Shown here: piece after piece, positions 9,375-15,977 of the stretch
How the letters are laid out: each line of letters opens with the position of its first letter
How positions within the stretch are numbered: position 1 is the first letter of the stretch
Source of the DNA: Rhodocyclales bacterium RIFCSPLOWO2_02_FULL_63_24
Lineage (GTDB): Bacteria > Pseudomonadota > Gammaproteobacteria > Burkholderiales > Rhodocyclaceae
DNA: 51,668 nt
Reading direction: 5' to 3'
NCBI GenBank assembly: GCA_001828935.1
Contig: MHZX01000032.1
Span: forward strand, 1 to 51,668
The notes under the pieces: generated by a model
Seen by the model: the letters and a program-made list of their open reading frames with translations, nothing else
Told to the model about the DNA's origin: nothing
The model's database searches: none
Translations under genes and position numbers: made by a program

Positions 9375-10556
9375 ATGCCCGCCTTCTATGTTTCCTGCCT
9401 GCTGGCCTTCTCCAGCGGCCACATGTTCAACTACAGCGTGATCATCTACTTGCAGGAAGAGGTCGCCGCACCGGCCATGGCGGGACTGGGATTCGCGCTG
9501 TGCTTCGGCCCGCCGCTGGTCTTCGGCTGGTTCGCCGGCGCCTGGTGCGACCGCGTCTCGCCGCTGCGCCTGATCCACGCCGCGCAGGCCTTGTTCATCG
9601 TCGCGCTGGGCCTGCTCTGGTGGGCGCACCACTACGTCGCGCTGCCCGCCGCGCGCGTGCCGCCGCTGCTGCTGGCCGCCAGCCTGGCCGGCGTCGCCTG
9701 GTCCTTCGTCGCCCCGGCGCGGATGGCGACCCTGGGCCGCCTGGTCGATGCGGCCCGCATCAAGCCGGCTTCGGTGACGTTCAATCTGCTCGTCATGCTC
9801 GGTTTCGGCCTCGGCCCGTTGCTGATCGGTGCGGCGCGCCAGGCCGGGGGCTGGCCGGCAGTGTACGCCACGGCCGTCGCCGGCTTCGCGCTGGCCTCGC
9901 TGCTGGTATTGCCGCTGCGCCTTCCGGCGCTCCAGCGCGACCTCAAGAGTCCTGTGCTGGCCGACATTCGCGCCGGCTTCGGCGCCGTGCGCGACGAGCC
10001 GCTGCTGGCGCAACTGCTGATCGCCGCGATCCTGATCTACCTGCTGATGGGACCGATGCAGTTGCTGCTGCCGCGACTGGCGCGCGATCGGCTGCTGCTG
10101 TCGGAAGTCGAACGCGGCAGCTTCCTCGGCCTGATCGCGGTGGCGCTGATCCTGGGCGGCCTCGGCACGCTGCTGCTGGTCAAGCGCCTGCATCACGGTC
10201 GCAGCATTTTTCTCGGCCTCGGCGCGGCCGGCCTGCTGTTCGCCCTGCTGGCCGCCGCGCAGACCACGGCGCAGGCCAGCGTGCTGCTGCTGGCGGCCGG
10301 CACCTGCGGCGGCATGGTGGTGAGCCTGATCGTCGCCGGGCTGCAGGCGCACGTGCCCGACGCCCTGCGCGGCCGCGTGATGAGCATGTACACCATGAGT
10401 TCGCAGGTCATCCCCGCGCTTTCCGGGCTCGCCGCCGGCTTTGGCCACAAGTACCTCGGCCTGCTGGCGACCACCGTCGTTGCCGGCGCGGTGCTGATCG
10501 CCGCCGCGCTGGGCGGCGCCCTGCTGATGCCGCGATTGCGCCGCGCCGCGACCTGA
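9375..10556 (+). CDS. MFS transporter (EntS/MFS_3-like)
   Basis: 393 residues with about twelve hydrophobic segments and the MFS loop 2-3 signature region (FAGAWCDRVSPLRLI). The second half has a conserved DALRGRVMSMYTMSSQ motif typical of the MFS_3/EntS-like exporters. The start is 10 bases after the previous stop, so it belongs to the same transcriptional unit as the four genes upstream. Family members export siderophores, drugs or metabolites, or import solutes; substrate and direction are not readable here. N-terminal sequence is short before helix 1, which supports the annotated start. Confidence 0.8.
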   Translation: MPAFYVSCLLAFSSGHMFNYSVIIYLQEEVAAPAMAGLGFALCFGPPLVFGWFAGAWCDRVSPLRLIHAAQALFIVALGLLWWAHHYVALPAARVPPLLLAASLAGVAWSFVAPARMATLGRLVDAARIKPASVTFNLLVMLGFGLGPLLIGAARQAGGWPAVYATAVAGFALASLLVLPLRLPALQRDLKSPVLADIRAGFGAVRDEPLLAQLLIAAILIYLLMGPMQLLLPRLARDRLLLSEVERGSFLGLIAVALILGGLGTLLLVKRLHHGRSIFLGLGAAGLLFALLAAAQTTAQASVLLLAAGTCGGMVVSLIVAGLQAHVPDALRGRVMSMYTMSSQVIPALSGLAAGFGHKYLGLLATTVVAGAVLIAAALGGALLMPRLRRAAT

Positions 10557-10612
10557 ATCAGAATCGGCGTATCTCCAGCGCCGACATCTTGCGTGCCGTA
10601 AGGAAACTCGCC

Positions 10613-11737
10613 ATGAAATCCGTGCGTCTGCTTTCCCGCCTGCCGATTCTCTGCCTGCTGGCCTGGGCGACGTGCGCCGCCGCGCTGCCGCTGGAAACCA
10701 TCAAGCTGCCGCCCGGCTTCGCCATCGAACTCTGGGCACGGGTGGACAACGCGCGCCAGATGGCACTGGGCGGCACCAACGCCCAGGGCGGCGTGCTGTA
10801 TGTCGGCTCCATGCGCGCCGGCAAGGTGCATGCAGTGCGCTTCGATGCCGCCTACCGCGCCGGCGCCGTAACGCCGATCGCCGACGGCCTGAAAATGCCC
10901 AGCGGGCTGGCCTGGCGCAAGGGTGCGCTATATGTCGCGGCGGTGAATCGGATCCTGCGCTACGATGACATTGACAATCGCATCGACCAGCGTCTCGCCC
11001 GCCCGCCGGCCCCGGTCGTCGTCACCGACAGCCTGCCGAAAGACAGCCACCACGGGTGGAAATTCATCGCCTTCGGCCCCGACGGCAAGCTCTACGTGCC
11101 GGTCGGCGCACCCTGCAACATCTGCGCGCCCGGCGATCCTTACGCCGCGATCCTGCGCATGAACGGCGACGGCTCCGGGCGCGAAACAGTCGCCCGCGGC
11201 ATCCGCAACAGCGTCGGCTTCGACTGGAACCCGGTCGACCAAACCCTCTGGTTCACCGACAACGGCCGCGACATGCTGGGCGACGACAGCCCGCCCGACG
11301 AGCTCAACCGCGTCCCGCGCGCCGGGCTGCACTTCGGCTATCCCTTCTGCCACGGCGGCGAAATCGCCGATCCGGAATTCGGCGCCCGGCGCAGGTGCAA
11401 CGAGTTCGAGCCGCCGGCGCAAAAACTCGGCCCCCATGTCGCCAGCCTCGGCATGCGCTTCTACAACGGCGCGATGTTTCCCGCGCAGTACCGCAACCAG
11501 ATATTCATCGCCGAACATGGTTCGTGGAACCGTTCGCGCAAGATCGGCTATCGCATCAGCCTGGTGCGCGTGAAAGACGGCCGCGCCGCGGCCTATGAGA
11601 CCTTCGCCAGCGGCTGGCTGCAGGGCGAGTCGGCCTGGGGCCGCCCGACCGACGTGCAAATGCTGCCCGACGGCTCGTTGCTGGTCGCCGACGACCACGC
11701 CGGGGCGATTTATCGCATCACCTGGCGCAAGCCCTGA
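10613..11737 (+). CDS. PQQ-dependent sugar (sorbosone-like) dehydrogenase, periplasmic
   Basis: 374 residues. N-terminal signal peptide (MKSVRLL... ending near AAALP), then the sorbosone/glucose dehydrogenase beta-propeller: IKLPPGFAIELWA, MPSGLAWRKGALYVAA, DSHHGWKFIAFGPDGKLYV, GIRNSVGFDWNP, LWFTDNGRDMLGDD, PPDELNR and a C-terminal GRPTDVQMLPDGSLLVADDHAG. These are the family's characteristic blade and metal/PQQ-binding motifs. It presumably oxidises an alcohol or aldehyde group in the periplasm. Only 56 bases separate it from the MFS gene, so it is probably the end of the same cluster. The actual substrate is unknown, and family members are often annotated from similarity alone. Confidence 0.82.
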   Translation: MKSVRLLSRLPILCLLAWATCAAALPLETIKLPPGFAIELWARVDNARQMALGGTNAQGGVLYVGSMRAGKVHAVRFDAAYRAGAVTPIADGLKMPSGLAWRKGALYVAAVNRILRYDDIDNRIDQRLARPPAPVVVTDSLPKDSHHGWKFIAFGPDGKLYVPVGAPCNICAPGDPYAAILRMNGDGSGRETVARGIRNSVGFDWNPVDQTLWFTDNGRDMLGDDSPPDELNRVPRAGLHFGYPFCHGGEIADPEFGARRRCNEFEPPAQKLGPHVASLGMRFYNGAMFPAQYRNQIFIAEHGSWNRSRKIGYRISLVRVKDGRAAAYETFASGWLQGESAWGRPTDVQMLPDGSLLVADDHAGAIYRITWRKP

Positions 11738-11757
11738 ACCCGAGTCCGCGCCCGCGC

Positions 11758-12102
11758 ATGCGACCGTCTTTCTGCCTGCCGCTCCTGGCCGCGCTGGCGC
11801 TGTCCCCGGCGGGATTCGCGGCGCCGTCCGAATGCCCGATTGCGGGCATGAAAATCCACTGGATCGCGGACTACTGTATGTCGCAACTGGAGACCGACGA
11901 CGAAATCGCCGCCAGCGCCTGCATCGGCGACCAGCTCGACCGGGCGTTCGCCAGCGATTGCGCGGCAATGCTGCATTACAAGCAGGCGCTGTGCGAACGC
12001 GCGATATCCAGCCGGCAGCGCCAGGGCGACCTCGACCTTTGCCTGGCCGACCGCGGATTCGTCGGCTCGACGGTGCGCAAGGGAGGCGTCGGTGGCCGCT
12101 GA
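11758..12102 (+). CDS. small exported cysteine-containing protein of unknown function
   Basis: 114 residues. A clear signal peptide (MRPSFCLPLLAALALSPAGFAA) is followed by about 90 residues with six cysteines (CPIAG, DYCMSQ, SACIGD, SDCAAM, LCERA, LCLAD), probably paired as disulfides in the periplasm. I do not recognise the family. It follows the sorbosone-dehydrogenase-like gene by 20 bases and may be its last co-transcribed partner. The C-terminal VRKGGVGGR looks disordered. Confidence 0.6.
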   Translation: MRPSFCLPLLAALALSPAGFAAPSECPIAGMKIHWIADYCMSQLETDDEIAASACIGDQLDRAFASDCAAMLHYKQALCERAISSRQRQGDLDLCLADRGFVGSTVRKGGVGGR

Positions 12103-12170
12103 GCCGTCCCCGCGGCGGACGCTCGCGCTGGCGCCGTGCCGCCAGCGCCGACTCTCCTGCCTGGGCCAGG

Positions 12171-12199
12171 GGAATAAACCCGACTCGCCATCCGTATAT
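12171..12199 (+). promoter_or_regulatory. candidate ECF-sigma-dependent promoter
   Basis: GGAATAAA at 12171-12178 and CGTATAT at 12193-12199, 14 bases apart, lie 37 bases upstream of the ATG at 12236. This layout resembles ECF-type -35/-10 pairs (GGAATAAA...CGTnTA) that precede autoregulated ECF sigma operons. The sigma gene is the second gene downstream. Seen by eye; no motif scoring. Confidence 0.45.
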
Positions 12200-12235
12200 C
12201 GGTTGCAACACCCCCAACCCCAAACGGAGACCACC

Positions 12236-12607
12236 ATGAAAATCAAAAACCTGACGGCCGCGCTTTGTAGCGCCGCCCTCGCCGTCGGCAGCGCCCTCGC
12301 CGCCGGCGCCCCGGTCAAGACCGCCGACGGCGTGCTGGTCGGCGCCAACGGCATGACGCTGTACACCTTCGACAAGGATGTCGGCGGCAAGAGCGCCTGC
12401 AACGGTCCCTGCGCCGGCAACTGGCCGCCGCTGATGGCCGGCGCCGGCGATGCCGCCGGCGGCGACTTCAGCATCATCACCCGCGACGACGGCTCGAAGC
12501 AGTGGGCACAGAAAGGCAAGCCGCTCTACTACTGGGTCAAGGACGCCAAGCCGGGCGACAAGACCGGCGACGGCTTCAACAACGTCTGGCACGTCGCCAA
12601 GCCCTGA
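12236..12607 (+). CDS. secreted COG4315-type repeat protein
   Basis: 123 residues. Signal peptide (MKIKNLTAALCSAALAVGSALAAG), then two copies of the COG4315/PF03640 motif: GMTLYTFDKD...GKSACNGPCAGNWPPL and GKPLYYWVKD...GDKTGDGFNNVWHV. These short secreted or lipid-anchored proteins are of unknown biochemical function and commonly sit beside ECF sigma/anti-sigma pairs in proteobacteria. Here the ECF gene follows by 8 bases. Expression is probably under that sigma factor through the site at 12171-12199. Confidence 0.85.
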   Translation: MKIKNLTAALCSAALAVGSALAAGAPVKTADGVLVGANGMTLYTFDKDVGGKSACNGPCAGNWPPLMAGAGDAAGGDFSIITRDDGSKQWAQKGKPLYYWVKDAKPGDKTGDGFNNVWHVAKP

Positions 12608-12615
12608 CGCTTGAT

Positions 12616-13119
12616 GTGAGCAGCCGCGACGCCATCATCGCCGAAATTCCCCGCCTGCGCCGCTACGCACGGGCGCTGACGGGACGCGTCGATGCGGCCG
12701 ACGACCTGGTACAGGAGACGCTGCAGCGCGCGCTGGAGAAGTGGCGCCTGTGGCAGCGCGAACGCGACCTGCGGCCCTGGCTGTTTTCCATCATGCATAA
12801 CCTTCACGTCGATGGCCGGCGCCGCGACAACCGGATCGACTTCTGCGCCGAGGACGAACTGCCGGTCCCCGTTCAACGCGCCAGCCAGCAGGATGCGCTG
12901 GAACTGCGCGATCTCGACCGCGCCCTGGCGCTGCTGCCGGCGGACCAGCGCGAAGTGCTGCTGCTGGTCGGCCTGGAAGAACTGAGCTACGCCGAGGTGG
13001 CGCGCGCGCTGAAGATTCCGCAAGGCACCGTGATGTCGCGCCTGTCGCGGGCGCGTATCCGCCTCAAGGCGATTCTGGCCGACGAGGCGGCACCGATATT
13101 GAAAGTGGTCAGCACATGA
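12616..13119 (+). CDS. ECF-family RNA polymerase sigma factor
   Basis: 167 residues from a GTG at 12616, the best in-frame start after the previous stop. Region 2 is visible as RYARALTGRVDAADDLVQETLQRAL and DLRPWLFSIMHNLHVDGRR. Region 4 is LALLPADQREVLLLVGLEELSYAEVARALKIPQGTVMSRLSRAR with its helix-turn-helix. No region 1.1 or 3, as expected for ECF factors. The final codons overlap the ATG of the anti-sigma gene by four bases. Likely autoregulated together with the secreted COG4315 protein. Confidence 0.92.
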   Translation: MSSRDAIIAEIPRLRRYARALTGRVDAADDLVQETLQRALEKWRLWQRERDLRPWLFSIMHNLHVDGRRRDNRIDFCAEDELPVPVQRASQQDALELRDLDRALALLPADQREVLLLVGLEELSYAEVARALKIPQGTVMSRLSRARIRLKAILADEAAPILKVVST

Positions 13120-13877
13120 ACGCGCCGATTTCCGAAGACGACCTGCACGCCTGGGCCGACGGCCAGCTCGACCCCGCACGCCTGATGCAGGTCGAGACCT
13201 GGCTTGCGGCGCATCCCGAACGGCGCGCCCAGGCTGAGGAATGGCGCGCGCAGGCGGCGCGGCTGCACCGGACCTACGACCGCGTGCTCGACGAGGCGGT
13301 CCCGGCTCGGCTGATTCCGGCCGCCAACGCCGAACGCTGGCTCGATGCGCGCAAGCTGGCGGCGGTCGCCTGGCTTGGCTTGGGCGCCGTCACCGGGTTT
13401 TTCCTGCGCGGCGAAACGGCACGCGACCCAGGCAGCAGCGCGGTGGCGAATTCCCTGCCGCGCCAGGCGGCGGTGGCCCACGCCGTATTCGTCCCCGAAG
13501 TCCGCCATCCGGTCGAGGTCGGCGCCGACCAGGAAGCCCATCTGGTCGGCTGGCTCTCGAAGCGCCTTGGCGCCCCGTTGCAGCCGCCGCACCTGGAGCA
13601 AGTCGGCTACCGGCTGGTCGGCGGGCGTCTGCTGCCCGGCGACAGCGGCGAAGTGGCGCAGTTCATGTACGAGAATGCCGAACGCAAGCGCCTGACGCTC
13701 TACCTGCGCCCCGCGGCGCCGAAGAACGGCGACACCCGTTTCCGCTACGCGCATGAAAACGGCATCGACGTGTTCTACTGGACCGACAGCCGCTTCGGCT
13801 ACGCCCTGTCCGGCAACACCGGGCGCGAGGACATGCTGCGCCTGGCCACGCTGGTGTTTCAACAACACGCGAAGTAG
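13116..13877 (+). CDS. membrane-anchored anti-sigma factor
   Basis: 253 residues. The N-terminal cytoplasmic part (ISEDDLHAWADGQLDPARLMQVETWLAAHPE) is the helical sigma-binding region seen in RsiW/COG5662-type anti-sigma factors; no zinc HxxxCxxC is visible. One membrane segment lies near residues 85-98 (LAAVAWLGLGAVTGFFL). The C-terminal periplasmic domain includes GYRLVGGRLLPG and YTDSRFGYALSG-like strands of the family sensor domain. ATGA overlap with the ECF gene supports its role as the cognate inhibitor. Confidence 0.85.
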   Translation: MNAPISEDDLHAWADGQLDPARLMQVETWLAAHPERRAQAEEWRAQAARLHRTYDRVLDEAVPARLIPAANAERWLDARKLAAVAWLGLGAVTGFFLRGETARDPGSSAVANSLPRQAAVAHAVFVPEVRHPVEVGADQEAHLVGWLSKRLGAPLQPPHLEQVGYRLVGGRLLPGDSGEVAQFMYENAERKRLTLYLRPAAPKNGDTRFRYAHENGIDVFYWTDSRFGYALSGNTGREDMLRLATLVFQQHAK

Positions 13878-13944
13878 TCGCGACGCCGGATCCGACGGAG
13901 CGCGCCGCGAATCGGGAAGCGGCACCGCGACTCGCACCCCGGTG

Positions 13945-14091
13945 CGCGAATTTCCGCACGCGACATCTGCCCTTCGCGTGGATTTCTGCATCCCGAATAC
14001 CCGCGTTTCTCTTGCACAAACGATGCAAGCTCATGTTTGCATGAGACAAACATGGAGTTCCCGGGACTGGCATGGAGACTGCTGTAGCCAT
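13945..14091 (+). repeat. upstream copy of a duplicated sigma-54 regulatory block
   Basis: Shares ordered anchors with 14698-14843 at a nearly constant offset: TTTCCGCAC (13951 vs TTTCCCGCAC 14704), GCATCCC (13988 vs 14742), ATGTTT (14033 vs 14785), GG/GC promoter dinucleotides (14069/14081 vs 14821/14833) and GCTGTAGC (14081 vs 14833). Within this copy ATGTTTG (14033) and CAAACAT form an inverted repeat, a possible activator site. The 13878-14163 stretch otherwise holds no gene that I recognise. Confidence 0.6.
14068..14083 (+). promoter_or_regulatory. sigma-54 (-24/-12) promoter, upstream copy
   Basis: TGGCATGGAGACTGCT fits TGGCAC-N5-TTGCW with GG and GC exactly twelve bases apart. It points at a decayed region: an ATG at 14164 with a good GAGGAG gives only 17 codons (14164-14217) before a stop, followed by a chemoreceptor fragment. 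Presumably orphaned. Confidence 0.6.
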
Positions 14092-14365
14092 CGCAGGACA
14101 TCGATGACGCGATGTCCCGTCAGGTGGCATTCGAAAACCGCAAGTCCCGAGGAGACAAGAATCATGATCAGCACAACGCTACCCGCCGCGATCGCGGCTG
14201 CGCCGCTCGCAAGATAAGCGAACCGGCAAGACGACAAAGACGCCGCGCCGTACCCGCAACAGACGGGACTGGAGCGGACGAACAGGCAGGGACCATGTTC
14301 CGAGCGCGCGGCTGTGGCGCCCGGAGGGACCCGCCACGAGGAGAGAGACATGACCGCATTGAGCC

Positions 14366-14665
14366 GTGCCGCTGACCACCTGCACCACCTCGCTCGACGG
14401 CGGCGTCGCCCAGCTGGAACAACTGGGCGCGGTGTTCGCCCACGCCAGGGGCGCGGTGGAGGCGGCCAACCAGGGCATCGACGACATCGCACGAGCGGTG
14501 AGCGAACACAGCGGCAACAGCGGCAACATCGCCTCGCACATCGATCAGATCGCCGCCATGGCCGAGCGCAACAGCCAGGCAGTGGCCGAAGCGCACAAGG
14601 CGACCCGCTCGCTGGTCGACCTGACGGGGCAGTTGCAGACCTCGATCTCCCGCTTCCGCGTTTGA
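14366..14665 (+). pseudogene. C-terminal relic of a methyl-accepting chemotaxis protein
   Basis: About 99 codons ending in the classic MCP tail: AVEAANQGIDDIARAVSEHS, IASHIDQIAAMAERNSQAV, LVDLTGQLQTSISRFRV. There is no ligand domain, transmembrane segment, HAMP domain or signalling tip, so only the second methylation helix region survives. Upstream starts at 14164 (17 codons) and 14350 (in another frame), both with good ribosome sites, may be remains of the 5' end. The fragment sits between the two sigma-54 promoter copies, suggesting that a chemoreceptor once linked to this transport locus was deleted internally. Confidence 0.65.
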
Positions 14666-14697
14666 GACAGGCGGACGTCGAACCCGAGATACCTGGC

Positions 14698-14843
14698 ACG
14701 CGATTTCCCGCACATCACCGCCTTCTGCCGGGCAAGTTCCCGCATCCCATCCCTGGCATTCGCTCGGCATACAGCATCAACGTTATGTTTCTTAACGATA
14801 AAGCTTCTGCTTCCCAACTTGGCACGGAGGCTGCTGTAGCAAG
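14698..14843 (+). repeat. downstream copy of the duplicated sigma-54 regulatory block
   Basis: Counterpart of 13945-14091, directly ahead of the TAXI binding-protein gene. It contains paired TTCCCGCA elements (14705 and 14737), a short CGTTA/TAACG inverted repeat around 14781-14797 and the -24/-12 promoter. Spacing between the ATGTTT element and the promoter is identical in both copies, which argues for functional constraint or recent common origin. Confidence 0.6.
14819..14836 (+). promoter_or_regulatory. sigma-54 (-24/-12) promoter for the TAXI TRAP transporter
   Basis: TTGGCACGGAGGCTGCTG matches TGGCACG-N4-TTGCW in all but one position, with GG (14821) and GC (14833) twelve bases apart. 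Transcription would start near 14846, leaving a leader of about 120 nt before the ATG at 14965. The DctB/DctD pair encoded downstream includes a sigma-54 activator, so it is the obvious regulator. Confidence 0.7.
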
Positions 14844-14964
14844 GCTGGCGCCGACCAAGCGCCGGCGCGGCAACACCGCCGCGCGATTGCCGGGAGATGC
14901 CGTTTGCGGCGCTGCCGAATCACCATCCACAACAGCCACAACACATTCAAGAGGAGAAACAAAC

Positions 14965-15915
14965 ATGAATAAGACACTGCGTACCTTGATCGCCACCGCG
15001 GCGGCGGCCGGTCTTTCCGTTTCGGCACAGGCCGCGGATTTCGTTAACGTATTGACGGGCGGCACCAGCGGCGTGTATTACCCGCTGGGTGTCGCACTCT
15101 CGCAGATCTACGGCAAGGCGATCGCCGGTGCCAAGACATCGGTGCAGGCCACCAAAGCCAGCGCCGAAAACCTCAACCTGCTGCAGGCCGGGCGCGGCGA
15201 GGTGGCCTTCACCCTGGGCGACGCGCTCAGCGAAGCCTGGAAGGGCAATGAAGAAGCCGGCTTCAAGCAGCCCTTGAAAAAGTTGCGGACCATTGCCGCG
15301 ATCTATCCCAACTACATACAAATCGTCGCCAGTGCGGATTCCGGGATCAGGACCCTGGCCGACCTGAAGGGCAAGCGCATTGCCGTCGGCGCCCCCAAGA
15401 GCGGCACCGAACTGAATGCGCGCGACATTTTCCGCGGCGCCGGAATGACTTACAAGGACTTCGGCAAGGTCGAATATCTGCCCTTCGGCGAATCCGTCGA
15501 ACTGATGAAGAACCGCCAGCTCGATGCGACGCTGATCTCGGCGGGACTTGGGGTCGCGGCGCTGCGCGATCTCGCCGTGGCGCAGAAAATCGTCATCGTC
15601 GCGATCCCCCCCGAGGTAGTCGCCAAGGTCGGCGAGGCCGCGTATCACAGCGCCACCATTCCGGCGCGAACCTACGAAGGCCAGAGCGCGGAAGTGACCA
15701 CGGTCGCCGTGCAGAACTACCTGGTCACGCATGAGGGCGTCGCCGCCGATACGGTCTACACGATGACCAGATCGATGTTCGACAACCTCGACCATCTCAC
15801 CTCCGCCCATGCCGCCGCCAAGGCAATCCGCAGGGACAGCGCGGCGAAACAGCCGCCGGCACCGCTGCATCCGGGCGCGGAAAAATACTACCGGGAAGTT
15901 GGCTTGCTGAAGTAG
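14965..15915 (+). CDS. TAXI-family TRAP transporter solute-binding protein
   Basis: 316 residues. A signal peptide (MNKTLRTLIATAAAAGLSVSAQA) precedes the mature start ADFVNVLTGGTSGVYYPLGVALSQIY, the defining N-terminus of TAXI (TRAP-associated extracytoplasmic immunogenic) binding proteins. Further family motifs: AENLNLLQAGRGEVAFTLGD, LADLKGKRIAVGAPKSGTELNARDI, NRQLDATLISAGLG. A strong GAGGAG precedes the ATG. It binds an organic acid or amino acid in the periplasm and hands it to the fused permease encoded 62 bases downstream. Ligand unknown. Confidence 0.92.
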   Translation: MNKTLRTLIATAAAAGLSVSAQAADFVNVLTGGTSGVYYPLGVALSQIYGKAIAGAKTSVQATKASAENLNLLQAGRGEVAFTLGDALSEAWKGNEEAGFKQPLKKLRTIAAIYPNYIQIVASADSGIRTLADLKGKRIAVGAPKSGTELNARDIFRGAGMTYKDFGKVEYLPFGESVELMKNRQLDATLISAGLGVAALRDLAVAQKIVIVAIPPEVVAKVGEAAYHSATIPARTYEGQSAEVTTVAVQNYLVTHEGVAADTVYTMTRSMFDNLDHLTSAHAAAKAIRRDSAAKQPPAPLHPGAEKYYREVGLLK

Positions 15916-15977
15916 CCGCCGGCACGCCGCCAGGCTCCGCGCCCCCTCTTTCGTCCCTATCCCGTCAGGAGTTCCCC

